A stretch of 64,000 bases of DNA from Pammene aurita (Eukaryota > Arthropoda > Insecta > Lepidoptera > Tortricidae): contig OX352296.1 of the NCBI GenBank assembly GCA_947086415.1, positions 21,898,748 through 21,962,747 on the forward strand, written 5' to 3'. The notes under the pieces were generated by a model that did no database searches, was not told where the DNA came from, and saw nothing but the letters and a program-made list of their open reading frames with translations. Position numbers and translations under genes: made by a program. Shown here one piece after another: positions 33,236 to 48,100 of the stretch (positions are counted from its first letter, which is position 1; each line of letters begins with the position of its first letter).

Positions 33236-33880
33236 ATCTATATATATATATATAACTCAAAGGTGACTGACTGACTGACTGAATGACATAGTGATCTATC
33301 AACGCACAGTCCAAACCGCTGGTTCTAGAGATTCCAAATTTGGCACGTAGGTTCCTTATAAGGTCTAGGGGTGCACTAAGAAAGGATTTTTCAAAATTCA
33401 TCCCCTTTGGGGGTGAAATGGGGGTCCAAAGTTTGTATAGGGAAACAAGATTAGTTAGTCTATTTTATTCGAAACTTCACAGAAGTATTCCTAACAATAA
33501 ATGAGTAAATACGTGTTGCAGGTTTTTTGAGAATTTAACCCCTAAAAGGGGGAAATGTGGTGACAAAGTCTAAAAATCAACATGGGTATTGTTTCTATGG
33601 TTTATCGGGTCGCTGATTACGAAAACAACAACGATTTTAAAATCTAACGTGGCGGACGTAAAATATACCATCTCTCCTGTTGGGGTGCGATGGGGTGGAA
33701 ATGTCTAAATATCAATATGGGTGTCATTTTTATGGTTTTTTGGGATGTAAATTACGAAAATGACATCGATTTGGAAGTTTAATATTGTGGACATGAAAGT
33801 GTTTGTGCCAAATTACAATCTAATCTATACAGGGTGCAATATTTTACGTGATACAAAAATAGTGTATCTTGTTCCGCTTA
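33236..33880 (+). repeat. Dispersed repeat ('gactgactgactg ... caacgcacagtccaaacc')
   Basis: It begins with an (at)n and (gact)n stretch, then atctatcaacgcacagtcc and several 'tttgggggtgaaatgggggt' type phrases in degenerate tandem. I recognise the start as a common insect repeat. There is no coding frame. Confidence 0.6.
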
Positions 33881-34465
33881 TGCTGGAGAATATAATGCAT
33901 TTACTCAATTGTTTAAATTAGTCTTATTTAATTAGTGATATTTTTCTAACAAATAATTTAATCACAAACTCAAAGTATGGACACCCTACATTCTATGACA
34001 ATGACACTTCACGAGTTTTATCAATTATCTTATCACTGTAATTGACATCTGGTAGATAGTTACCGATTCAATGAAAACCTTTTTAAAATTAATAATTTTC
34101 TCTTAAGGAATCTTAGAGGGACTAGCGTTACCCAGTTTCCGCTAGGGACAGCGACATCTAGCGTCACCCAGAAAAAAAACTCGAAACAAATCTGTCGCCT
34201 AATTGGATTCACGTAGAGGAAGACATTTTTTTTACGTAAATCACAATTTTAAGCGGCTTGTAAATTGCGTATTGTAACACAACATGGGGTATCAGCGGTC
34301 GTTCTTGACTACACACAAATGCAATGCCAGAATGCATTACACAGCCAAGTTGTGAACATTTGCGAGTGGCTCTAAATTCCCGTGTGGTGATTATACCTCT
34401 ACGTAAAGACGGTAAATAATAAACGAAATAAGTAGACAAAATTTATTTCCAAAAAACAGTTTATT

Positions 34466-35116
34466 TCAAACGTATTTTAATAAATGTTCAAAATGTCCGC
34501 CACCTTCCTGCCGATATAACTCCGCACGCCGTCTTAAATTGTCTCTAAGTTTGCGAAGTACATACTCCTTGGCTCTCACAACATCAAACGCCTGTACAAT
34601 TTTTTGGCGAAGCTCTGCGACAGTATGCGATTCTCGCTCGTAAGCTTGCCTTTTAATCTCACCCCATAAAAAGAAGTCTAGTGGGGTGAGATCAGGGCTA
34701 CGAGGTGGCCAAGCGATGGGGCCATTGCGTCCAATCCATCGGTCGGGGAACTCCTGATCTAAGTAGTTTCGAACCCGTAGTGAAAAGTGTGCAGGAGCTC
34801 CGTCTTGCTGAAAGTATAAGTTCTCTAGATTTTCATCAGGAACTCCCATCAATAATCTTGGTAATACGTTTCTTAGCAGATCCTCGTATTTAGGCCCATT
34901 TAGTGTACCTTCAATAAAATGCGGCCCTATTACGCAATTATTGAGAATGCCTGCCCACACATTAAGCGAAAAGCGACTTTGGAATGCATCTCTGCGTGTG
35001 ACATGTGGGTTTACATCACTCCACCAGTGTTCATTGTGGACGTTGAACAATCCTATTCTTGTAAAGGTCGCTTCAATGCGGTCGAGGAAAACGAGCATAT
35101 CTACTTGAAAATACAA
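34466..35116 (-). pseudogene. 5'-truncated Tc1/mariner-superfamily transposase
   Basis: A 216-residue open frame carries YFQQDGAPAHFSLRVRNYLD (second catalytic D) and WPPRSPDLTPLDFFLWGEIK (third catalytic D), followed by a typical C-terminal tail. Between the two acidic residues I count 41 residues, as in DD41D-type elements. The N-terminal HTH and the first catalytic region are not found in frame upstream of 35116, where the reading breaks into stops, so this is a truncated copy. It lies between the EFCAB10-like gene and PIGN. Terminal repeats were not found. Confidence 0.8.
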
Positions 35117-36149
35117 CTTTTCAGCTTAGTTTACTTAGCTGCATAATGCATATTACTCAGCAATAAATTAATAAACCTAATTATTATGATTTCCTTTGAT
35201 TGTTTTAAGACTATTTTTAGGTACTTATACCTATTGTACGAAGTGTATCATTAATTAATAAATAAAATACGTGAGATTTTGATGTTTATTTATTGTACAC
35301 ATTGCTGAGGTATATCAAGGGAAAACATTACAAAGACTTGTTAAAATATCGGAAGGTAGCGGAGTGCTTGGTGCATGTAGGTAGGTACTGCTTGTTAAAC
35401 CTGATTTTTACCGCTTTCTTTCGACAATATTGAGCACCAAACGTTCTTGGACTTCATTTGGCACCAGTTTTCACTTTAATTATCCGATCTACACTGAAAG
35501 AAAGAACTTCAAATGATGATTCAATACAAAACTCTGCATAACCTCATAGCCACATTTATCACGCAAAATACCTGCATAAGATACTCTACCTATATTAATA
35601 TCATAGCTGAGCTTCTTAGTAATTTATTGAACAGTGGTGGCAGATATTACAATAATAAGTAATAATAAAAAACACAATCTGAAACTTTAAAATGAAAGTA
35701 AACAAAAGTAACTTTTTTAAATTTAAAAAGTTACATGCCACAGATAAAACACAAATTATGCACAATTATCGAATTATTCAAAGACAGGTGTTGCCAACCC
35801 GCGATTTTCAAATTTGCCGCGCTTTTCTACTGACAGAAATGGTTTGCCAGACTATATATATAAAATTAGAAATCCATTCATTCGTGTATCTCCGGTCAAT
35901 AAATAGATAGTATCCGAACGCAAGAGATTGTCAATTTGAAAGTGACAGTTAGACAGATGTCAGAAGCTGTCAGATTGTAAAATCGGTTTATCGGGTTTAT
36001 TTATAGCTTTGATGGAATGGATTGTAGTTCTTTCATGTTACTTAAAAGTTTATATTTTAAGAGCGAATTTGTGTCTTATTCACTATACACTAAGCGTTGA
36101 ACGTCTGTATTATATTTGAAACAATGCTACTTATATTATCCTATTAATT
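35117..36149. other. PIGN upstream region
   Basis: AT-rich, no gene or clear repeat recognised. A short upstream ATG frame at 36124 (MLLILSY, then stop) precedes the PIGN ATG at 36150, so a short upstream ORF in the 5' leader is possible if transcription starts before 36124. Confidence 0.45.
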
Positions 36150-39100
36150 ATGTTTTTAGTAGGTTTTTTCATTCATGTTGTGTTTTTGTTTTCAATATTT
36201 GATATTTATTTTAAATCTCCGATTGTTACAAATGTGGTCCCATATCAGCCACACCATGAATCATTGGCAGACCGCCTTGTCCTCTTCGTGGTTGACGGCT
36301 TGAGAGCAGAATCATTTGTTAACTATACAACAATGCCATATTTAAGGTAAGTGATTCGGGTGTTTTATTGTGTAGTATTTCTTAATACAGCTCAGTCCAT
36401 ACTTCTCAACATGATCATAGTCATAAGGACTATGGTTTTGTCATTTTGAATAGGAGTAGGCACTTTGATCTATGATGTATGCAATGATAAAAATAAATGT
36501 TCCAGGTCAATTGCCAATACCTACGGCAGATGGGGCATATCCAGCACTCAAGTCCCTACTGAATCCCGGCCGGGACATGTAGCAGTAATTGCTGGCTTCT
36601 ACGAGGACCCCTCAGCTATTATGAAAGGGTGGAAGGAAAATCCTGTGGATTTTGATTCCGTGTTCAACCAAACTGCATACACATGGTGCTGGGGTACTTA
36701 TGACATTGTAGATATCTTCACAAAAGGAACGGTAGACAACCATATATTTGTCCATAAGTTTGATCCTTATGATAACACTTTTGGCACTGATAAAAATACA
36801 ACACTTTTAGACTCTTGGGTGTTTGAAAATGTTAGAAATTTCTTTTACAAAGCAAGGAGTGATGATTCAGTGCAAAAAAGGATGAGGAGTAAGAAAATAG
36901 TGTACTTTTTGCATTTACTTGGGACAGATACATCAGGACATACACACAAACCTAAAACACAGTAAGTAGAAAACAATAACTATTTGGCAATTTCTTTGGA
37001 TTACACAAACTATTTAAAACTGGATATTTACCATGTGTATTTGTTTTGTTGAGTTTCTGATATTCTTTGGATTCATCTAGGGCAGGGGCCAACTTTTTGG
37101 ACAAACAGCCTGATGGCGGAAAATAATTTTGGAACCTCATAGAGCCGCACTGTAATATCTGATTCGCACTTTTCCAATGTTATATCTGATTTTAAAAAAA
37201 AATTTGGTTTACTTGAAGAGCCACAACTGACCCATCAAAGAGCCGCATGCCGCTCGCGAGCCGCGGTTTGCCAACCCCTGATCTAGGGAATGCAATCTTG
37301 AACCGAGATTGGTCTATTTGAGATCTCCTCAGTCAGACCGTCGAGATTGAGATTTCGGTACAAATACATTATTTTGACCAAATTTGGCAGAGAATTCAGT
37401 ATAAAACACACAAAAAAACAACATATTAATTGAAATTAATTGAATATTTAACATAATATAACCTATGTCATAATGTAACCGTATATTTGTTACTGTGCAA
37501 TAAAAATAAATAAATAAAATAAATTAAAATATCAGCTTCTCTCTCAAACTCAACAGCATACCTAATTGTCTGTAGTCTGTATGTAAGTAAGTCAAAGTGA
37601 TAATCAATATTTGTGAGACATATCATATCAGGGTACCGGGATTAGGTACGGTGAACATAGCACAAAAATAACAATTTATTTTTAACCAATGATTTAAATA
37701 TACAAAATTATAAAATAAATTTTAGGCAATAATACTTTTAATCTCATTCGAGAACTCGAAAATATTAATCGAGATCTCGGTTGTGATTTGTGGAACCGAG
37801 ATCTCATCCCATCAAGAATTTCGGTAAATCGCACGAGAGCTCGCAGTTTCGAGATTGCATTCCCTAGATCCATCGCAATCTTTACGTTTAATGCTAGAAA
37901 TATCTTTTTATCATGTATATCTTGCTGTGAATTAAAGCACAACCTAACCTGAAGTACCTACCTAGTAGTAAGTTACTGTAATTAAAACTGTGCCTTGACA
38001 TTTTGACAAGGTCCTAACTCACATCACTATATGATTCCGATCAAGAGCAATATGACGAAAGGTAAAAAATATATGATCTTACATTGTTTCAGAAACTTCT
38101 TAACAACTGTGAGAAGTGTAGACCAGGGCATCAAGGAAGTGGAACAAATTATCAGGAACTTCTACAATGACGATGGGAAGACCTTGTTCCTAATGACGTC
38201 TGATCATGGCATGACGGATTGGGGTATTACTATATTAAATAATAAAATAAAATAAATAAATAAATAAATATTAAAGGACAATCTTACACAAATCGACCTA
38301 GGCCCGTGGTTAGCTCAATAAGGCTTGTGTTATGGGTACTAGACAACGAAATATATAATAGATAAATATGGACAAATATTTAATACATAGAAAACATCCA
38401 TAACTCAGAAACACACAAATAAATCTGGCTACATATGCACTGCACATTTTACTATGGTATGCAAGCAGTTAGCAATTATTTTTCTGTTTTGTTGATGGCA
38501 TGGCATGCTAGTGGCACATTCGTAGAGATGTGCTATTCTTGAAAACATTCTCCAGGGAATATTCTCAAGCAAGTATGTTTCCCATACAAAACGGCAAACA
38601 TTCTCGAGAATGGCACCACCTATTCTCTTGTTCTGGACTCACCTAAACCCATTGTATTCCTTTTTACCCAACTGCCAAAGGAGAATTATTAAAGGACTAA
38701 TACTTATGTTAAATTTTATATTAAAGGTTCTCATGGATCTGGAGATGATCACGAAACACAAACTCCATATGTGTTGTGGGGGGCAGGAGTGCAACAAGCG
38801 AAAGAGGGACTTGAAGATCCATATACGAAGCACATGTCATACAATCATAGGTTTGACATAAATCAGGCAGACTTGACTCCACTCATGTCTACAATACTCT
38901 CAATACCTGTACCAGTCAATTCTATAGTAAGTTGATAGTATAACACATATTTTTAGTTTTGTATGTATGTGTCTTCACCATTCTGTTGGAGGAGCATTTA
39001 AAGTAGTCAACAAATTAGTAAAATATAAATAATAAATTAATTACATTATAAGTTACTTACTAAATGATATAGATCTAAATTAAAACTATACATCTTCTTC

Positions 39101-42100
39101 CTTGCTTGCTCCCATTACTTGGGGTCGGCCCTCCTCGTTCGTAGACGCCAGGACATCCTGTCCTGGGTTGTCTGTGTGTCCAGCTGTGCCCATTCCATTT
39201 CTTAGTTAATGTTTGTCCACCAGTTCCACCACGTAGCAGGCCGTTTTCCTCTGCCCCCTTGTCTGGTATAGCCAGTGCTTTTTTCACAGGGTATTCCTCT
39301 TCCCGCCTCATCACATGCCCGAACCATCTGAATCGGCTTTCGGCCATCTTTTCAATAACGGGAGCAACTTTGAACCAGCCCCTAATGTATTCATGGCATT
39401 CTCTCGAGTCATGGTCACCCCAGATGACCATCGCAGCATCTTTATCTTGTTTGTGCTCATCGTTTGCTCGTGTACCAATTTTTTTGACGGTTCAGCACTC
39501 AGAACCATACATCATATCATGGCGGGTCTAACTGCCGTTTTGTAGACTTGACCCTTCAGTTCGATGGGCATTCGCAAATTAAAACTATACATAAAACTAC
39601 ATAAAAATTAAAACAAGAACTATAATATAAAAATATTAATTATTTGACACGCACATAGTCTGCAAACTTTTAAAACTCGATTAACATGGCCGTGCGCCGT
39701 AGTGGGCTGTGGGCTTAACTATTTTTTACTGACATTACAATGTTTATGATTTCAGGGTAAATTGCCAGTGGATTTGCTAAACATGAGCCTACCAAACAGG
39801 GCCAAAGCCGTGTACAGTCACAGCAGGCAATTAGCATCCCAATATAACAGGAAGAAGCTAGATGTTGAAGCAAATGCCATATCAATGCTTTACAAACCAT
39901 TTGAGCCATTCAGCACTGAGAAGTATGAAGAAATTATAGAATTTACCGAGAAACTATTATTGAGTGGAGAATATGAGGAACTTATACGATTTAGTGAAGA
40001 AATTACTCAACTAAGTCTTGCAGGATTGACATATTATCAGAATTATTATCAGCGCCCATTGTTAATATTAGTGACCATGTCGTTTATGGGCTGGATTATG
40101 TATTTGCTTAAAGTGTTATTAGAGCAAAAAGTCAATACTCAATTGGAGCCTGTTAATTTGAAGACATTTGGTATTTTGGGCTCGCATTTATTTTCAAATG
40201 TGATATTTTTACTACTGTGTTTTATATCCTTTTATGTTGTTTTTGGTAAGTGTCTATACAACTACTCATTTATTTTTGTAAACTATATTTTTTGATGCCT
40301 AGAAAAGCTCCGCAACTGACTATGTTAAAGCTACACTAAGTTTTTTTAAATATTTTTTAGGTGAAATAAGTTAAAATTTGCGGTTGACTACCTATTTTTT
40401 ATTTTCAGCACAAAAATTACCAATCCAGTATTACATTCATTTTTTAATGCCTATTTTCTTATGGTGGTACGCCATACCGTCACTTGATGTATGGTCGAAA
40501 GCATATCGCTTGTTAGTAAGAAGCCACAAAATGCATGGTGTATGGATCGAAGTGCTGTGCTATGGCTTGGGCTCAATGGCTATGGTAAGAAAATATAATC
40601 TGAATAATTACATACAAACATGTTCCTTTTTACATGTGAGCATTTACTGAATTGACTAACATGGTTCAAATTATCATAATATTTTTTTTTTCCGATTTTA
40701 AATAATTGTTTATGACCAATTGTTTTACAAGTCAACATAGCATTTTTTAACCCTTACCAGAGATTGTACATATAATATAATAGACACCTCTAAGAACTTT
40801 TTGAGGTTCCAAGTCTGAAACGTCATTTTGGGTATCTTTGGGTTGCTCTCATTCAGATGGCGCTTCCAGAGTTCCTTCCGAAGTTTTTAGACTGTCCCGC
40901 TCTATTAAATATATACTCTTTGCCCTTACTAACCTACTGGAAAAACTACCTCCGTAGCCTAGTGGGTAACTTGATGGTGACTGCAAATGCCTAGCCTACG
41001 AAGCAGCAGATCCTGGGTTCGAATCCCGGTATCTGTGTATTTAGGTACCATATCTATTTTATGTGTGTTTTCTATATATCTAAGGCGCAAGACACACTTG
41101 AGGGGAATTCAGTTATCAATGTTATCATAGACAAAAATTAGCCAGAAGTAGGATTTCTCCGCTTTCTTTCATATGTCAAGTATTTATTTGTTTATATGGA
41201 AAGGTTTGTATTGAAACTATTGTTTTTAGGGTTTATCATTCACCTATCGATGGATGTTGAGTATCCCACTCATGGGCATGGGTCTGTGGCCACTTTTCTC
41301 CTCCGTACGGAACTGCTTGACCACGCCGATCCTCATAGTGTGGCCAGCTAGCTGTGCTATGCTTAGTTTCTTTTCATTTGTACCTGTAGTTGGGAAAGAT
41401 GTGGTGATAGAATTAGTGTGAGTAAATACTGGAAGATTAAAAACGGAAGCCCATTGCGGGACTCAGCCAGCCATTAGCTGACCAGACGCTGTCAGTAATA
41501 ATGACATTATTTCTTTACTCATTCTTCATATACATAGAAAAGAACGGGTACATAAATAATTATATTATTTATTACTGACAGTGTCTGGACCGCTATTCAA
41601 TTTGTGTAGATTTTAACTCCATTATAAAACAAAGATCAGTGTTCTCACATCGGCATACGCGTTACGCGTGGCTCGAATTCATGCCTACGTTCATCGCAGA
41701 GGGCTTCCATCTTGAAGATTTCTTATCTATTGCACCTTTTAAAATCGCTTTACGAACTTTATTTACTCTTCTGCTATTGCGTTATTCAGAAGCTTAAAAC
41801 CCGAGAGTTATAGCCCTGTCCGTATGTCGAATTGTTTTTTATCTACACTCACATTGTAAGTCCTCTAAAACGTGTTAAAAAACGGTAGGCAATGGCTAGC
41901 ATTACCACAACCGATTTTACTATGATAAGCTTTTGATCTGTGGCAGTAACGTAATTTTAACTTTACATGCTCATATATTGATACGTTATGTTATGACTTA
42001 TGAGTTTAAAATTCCGAACATCGAATTTGATAACATAATGTAAATCCTGTCCTCCTTCCTGACCAACGGCACGCGCCCGCGCGACCGCCGGCACAATCGA

Positions 42101-45100
42101 GTTGGCCATGGCGGTGCAATGGCGGTCATTCTATGATTTCCGAACACTTCATTTAGAATATATAATATGAGTGTAGATAAAGCAGTGTATGCAACTGTAC
42201 GTAATTAGGCCTTTAAACACTCGTGTGATCTTATTATGAAACTCGCCTGCGGCTCGTTTCTTAAAACCACACTCGTATTTTAAGGACCCTTATTACGTAA
42301 CAGTTACATAAACTACTATTATTAATCACCACTGGTTTAACATCAATCATTATTTTTAAATCAATATAAACGTGCAGCAGGTTTTTGGTACATATATTGC
42401 TTGAAATAAATATTATTTATCAAATATAAATGTGTAATGTATTATTGAATGTTTTCTGGTTGTTTTCAGTATCAGCGCCGGATTGCTCTGGCTTCTTGTA
42501 GTAACGATTTACATGTGGAGAGTATTGCTACCACTTTACAACAGACGTGAAGAGAATCGGACTGAAGTCATATTGGCTGTGATACAAATAGCTTTGCTAA
42601 TGTTCTCGTTACATAATATATATGTACAGTCAAGAAGATTTGACCAGGGCACGCCCGTTTCATCTTTCTATCAACTAATGTCGTGGCTGACTGCAGGTAA
42701 TTTATCTACTTTACGCAATGAGAGTTTTCGCAATCGAGTTTTTCACTAGATGGCAGCACCGTGGCGAGAGGTCTAGGTGTCATAATCCACCAATCATGTT
42801 CAATCATATTTTTTCTACTCCTTTACTTTTAACTGTCATTTATACATTCGTCAACACCTTTATAAGAACATAGATAATACACTCGATGAAAAGTCTATCT
42901 AGTCTATTCCCCAAAATAACACATGTTCTATAAAAGCGCCAAAATAGTATCGCGTAATCGCGTGCAAACACGTCTATTAATATAAAATAAATTACTGCCA
43001 ACCTAAGAAACCTAAATAAACGCAGCGTTTTTAGAAAAAAAAACTTTAAAAAAGAAAAAAATAAAAGAACCACAGACCTACTTCGTAGTTTTTTACGTTT
43101 CCCGTTTGTTTGTTGGGGCAAATTGCAAACTTTGAAAGTAATTTAGGTATTTTTACTAATCTCTGTAGCTCTTTAATAATTGATCAAATAACGACGGTGT
43201 GTATTTGTGTTAGTAATGTTAGTATTATTGAACTTAGTGTTTTAAAAGGTAAAACTTAAATGATTGTTAATTATGTTGACAAAATAACTGCGATATCCAT
43301 GAAGTTTTCAATTTCGCATTTTATGTAAAAGTAAGAGTATTCGTAGAAAAAGTATTGTATGCAACGTCGTATAAGTACCTAGTCGGTTACTAAGTTCTGT
43401 TACTATAGTTTTCACTAAATAAATTGGAATATGTAGCAACATTTTAATTATTCACGTACATAATTTAAAAGCTTATTTAATAGTCAATAGATTACAATAT
43501 ATTGAATTGAAAATTATTGTCGCAGTTTTTCAAAATTCTTTATAACACTCGGAAAAAGGCGTGAAAAATATACGTCAAAATTACGCTCCTTGATCATGTT
43601 GATTTTAAATCCTATTTATTTTTAATCACGTTTAAGACGCATCAGTCTTGCACAATTCGGTAGCTATATTCTTTAGCTTCAATTTGGTATATGTATAGTT
43701 CACGTGGGGCTATCCGATAAAATAATACGAGTACGTTGCAAGTCTGCTTGTTCCATAGCAGTCTAAATTTATGTATTTTGTGAAAAACTTAAAAATAGGC
43801 AATATTTCAAATGGGAATATCTGTGGGATAAAATCGCAAGAAAGTTAAATGGTGGTCACGAAATTCCCTCCAATAAACAGGTTTCTTACAAACAATTTAC
43901 CGCGTGTTTGCGTCTTCAGGCAATCTTGTGCTTTACAAGGATTTTCAATAAATTTCCCATCTGATTTGTATATTATTATACCATATTATGTTCATTAGAA
44001 ATTAGGCTATTAAATAATTACTTTAATTTTTGATTTAAAACTTTATTTTATATTTTATCAGTCAGAAATCTGGTAACAGAACTTAGTAACCAACTAGGTA
44101 GATAAAAAAATGTTCGTGGCGTTTTTCTTAACAATTTTCGCCTACGACTCAAATTGTTACCCACGCCACTCACCTTTTTTGACCCCTCTTATACAACTGT
44201 TGCATAATAGTAGTTTATGTAACTGTTACGTAATAAGAGTCCTTAAAACATGAGTGTGGTTTTATGAAACGAGCCGCAGGTGAGTTTCATAATAAGATCA
44301 CACGAGTGTTTTAAGGCCTAATCACGTACAGTTGCATACACTGCTTTATCTACACTCATATTATTTATCCAAAATGCCGTATTCGGAAACCATAGAATGG
44401 CCGCCATTGCACCGCCATGGCCAACTCGATTGTGCCGGCGGTCGCGCGGGCGCGTGTCGGGCTGTCGGCGGATGCGCGGGAGGGTGCAGGTGTACATTAT
44501 GTTATCAAAACTCATAGCACATCAATAATTGAGCATGAAAAGTTAAAATTACGTTACTGCCACGGATAAAAAGCTTATCATAGTAAAATCGGTCGTGGTA
44601 ATGCTAGCCATTGCCTACCGTTTTCGAACACGTTTTAGAGAACTTACAATATGAGTGTAGATAAACTACTATTTTATGATTGGTGGATTTTGACAGCTGC
44701 TGTCAAAAAGACCTCTCGTCACAGTGCTGCCATCTGGTGAAAATCTGGATCGCGGCAACCCTCATTATTCAAAACTTTACCGAATAACCGTTTTATATGG
44801 TTTTACAGCACCAACACTCTCCTGAGCTGAGGGTGATTGCAGAGAGGGTCGATAGCCCTCGTATCACTCATTGAATTTCCATGCATGTTCGATCCAATGA
44901 GCATTATAAATTTTACTAACACATTATTGTTTTTTTTTTTATTGTTTTTTTTTTGTTTTTTTTTTTTTTTTTATATATAATATTGTGTTACTAACATAGT
45001 TCTGTAGACAAAATTTGGATACCTACTCTGTGTGTCTGAAATAAAAATAAAAAAAATATATATAATATATTTACTTTGTTTGCATACATATATGTGATGA

Positions 45101-48100
45101 TGACGAGGAATGGGGTGGTTGCACACGGGGCATGTAGCTGGAGCACGTAAAACACGACAACAGCTGCTACCGCGAACGTCGAAATTATGTTATCTGCTTC
45201 TCTTTCTTTTGAATCAGCAAGTACGATAGAGAGTGAGAAAACTATAGTTCGATTTTCGACGCTCGCGGTAGCGTCGCAGTAGTCCCCAATCACTCGGGTG
45301 TGCCGAGTGCGCCTTGTTCCAGTTGCGCAGGTACCCAAGTAACACATCAAAGCAGCATAATGGCCGTCTTACAGCATATCTGTATGCTTTTAGCATTTTG
45401 AGTTCGTTTTATAGTAGCATTATAAACGTTTATAGTGCTGATATAGCTTTTAAATGGGCACAAATTACCCAGCTTGAGATCCTATATAGGTTATTTAATA
45501 GCATTACAGGCGCATTATGTCTGCGCTATTAGCATTATCGTTGTCATGGAAAGTGCCAATCGCATTAAAGAAGCATTGGTACGCTCTATTAAGTTGCCAA
45601 CCGCATTAAAGAAGCATTAATACGGCCAAAAAACTTGCTAATCGCAGTAAAGAAGCATTAGTACTTTCGATTAAGTTGCCAATCGCAATAAAAAAGCATT
45701 ATACTAGCATAAGAGTGTAGTAAAATAAACCTTACCTCAATGCAAAATAGTCCCTAATACCTACGGAACAAAGGTTATATTATAATACAATGAACGTTGT
45801 GATTTAACTGCTTTGTCTCGCAATATAAAATGGACGAAGACGATACAAAAAACTGAATGAGTGACATGTCATATTTATTTGCATCGTAACAAAATTTATA
45901 AAAGTTTTTGACTCTTTTACGTTATTATATCCTTCAAATATTACTGCGCAATGTAGTTTACTGTAAATGTGTATATAAGTTTCATTGAAAATTTTAACGC
46001 GCCTTTGATTTATTGTGGTTTTGTGGTGGTGGAAATATTATAAAAAGATATGCGTCAAATAAACAAAACAATTGTGTAATCCTCGTATAGAACGAGTTTT
46101 GCATTATTAACATAATAGTGTTGGTTGAGCAGTCTTAAATTAAGTTATTTCATTATTATATAGGTATTTTCCTTGTATAAATATGTCCGCATGATTTTAT
46201 TTTTAGGTTATAAATTATTTACAAAATGGCATTGGTCTATATAGACGGACAGCTAGCCACGTCAGATATGGCACAATAATGAGAGCAACCAAACCCCTCT
46301 AGTCAGTTTGTTATACTATGCTTATTTGTAGATCTGGACATCTGGCAGCTTTAAAGCGGTGGAGGTCAAAAAATGCAAACCATTTCAAGAAAACAAATCC
46401 TAGAGATCTGGGTTTGATGCAATATTATGAGAAACTATGTTGGGGGAAAGTAGTGCCAAACGATGTATAATATAGTTCATAGTTTGTCGCCTACTGTTAT
46501 TGTTTCCGTAGTAATACACAATATTTTTTGGTCTAACGTTTTTTATCGATTTTTGACCAGTTTTGAGTCGATATTCCAACATATTCACTACAGATAGAAT
46601 TATAAGGCAAACGACTATCGGTTCTTAAATCTTTTATCTCCATTTTGTTTAGCCGGATCTTGAAATAAATGAGCCGTTATTTTTTTATGATATTTTTAAA
46701 ATATGGTCTAAAAAACACTTTTATCGATATTCGAATGGTGTAAAGAATCTTACATATACGTAATCTACATGTTAGGGTTCCTCTTTGATGTTTCTAAAAA
46801 CTGTAGAGATTTTAATTTTTAACTAATTAACACAAAATGTATGACCATAAAACCACTTTTTTAGCCTAAACCGGTTTGACTTAGATGTCAAATATCTCGA
46901 AGACAATGAATATTGAAGTAAATATAGGATACTATATTGTTTAAAGCCGTTACTGATAATATGATAAGCTATAGGCTCTGTCCTATATAACTGAGACAAC
47001 TTCGGCAGTTTTTACCTAGTTTGGTATTACTATTTTCCAATTAAAACATTTTGCTAGTATGTCACTGTGACCTCCACCCATTAAAAGCTGCCAGATGCCA
47101 GGATCTAGCAATAAGAATATTATAGCAATCTAACCAGACGGGTTTTGTTGCTCTCATTATTGTGTCATATCTGACGTGGCTAGCTCTTAGTCCAATAGCA
47201 GCTCAGTGACCCTTAAAAAAAGCTTATTAATGCCTACAGCATTACTCGTCAATAATTATGCTATTAAATAACATTAAGAATTACTATATACTACTTAAAA
47301 TTGCTTTTGTAGACCCTAAGGCACTAAAACAGCTAAAATCTGTATAGGGTCTGTTCATAAATTACGTCATCAATTTTTGATGATTTTTACCCCCCCCCCC
47401 CCCTAAAATCGTCCAACCCTCCCCCTGCCAAATAAAGTGACGTCTTAAAAAAAAAATGCGTTTTAGCTTAATTGTACAATAAAAAACTATTTAGTAGATA
47501 ATATTTTATAGCATTAAAAGTTTATAGAAACACGAATTTCATTCCTTTTTTTTACACATTGAAGCACTTTTTAAAGATGCGAGAGATGATGTGATCTTCG
47601 GAACGACTACCCCCCCCCCCCCCTCCTACGTCATGCTACCATCATCCAATGTCCAGACACCCCCCCCCCCCCCCATTTGAAATGACGTAATTTATGAACA
47701 GCCCCTTATAGTGAATTACTTGGCTTTATAATGGTTTATGTTATTGCTATTATACAGCACTAGCTTTTGCCCGCGGCTTCGCTCGCGTTCAATTCGGGGT
47801 AACACGGTTCCCCTTTGCCCCCCGTAATGCTCCATACAAACTTCCACCCCCCATTTTAGGGAAGTGGGGGGTTAGAAAGAGACAAAAAGTAGCCTATGTC
47901 ACTCTCCATCCCTTCAACTATTTCCACTTCAAAAATCACGTCAATTCGTCGCCCCGTTTTGCCGTGAAAGATGGACAAACAAACAAACACACACACTTTC
48001 CCATTTATAATATTAGTATAGATTAGGAATGTGTTACCTACTTATAAATGCTATTGTACACCCTAAGGCATTAAAATTTGCTGAAAGCCGTATAGCGAAT

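Noticed and set aside
40940..41045. tRNA gene (A and B boxes visible); same for 24125, 28895 and 6072
   Set aside because: No acceptor stem or anticodon arm can be formed and box spacing is off. These fit tRNA-derived SINEs.
44805..44880. A possible extra PIGN exon after 'ttttacag' at about 44808
   Set aside because: In the phase set by exon 8 it hits a stop after five codons. Exon 8 joins exon 9 at 48857 in phase and gives the right protein length.
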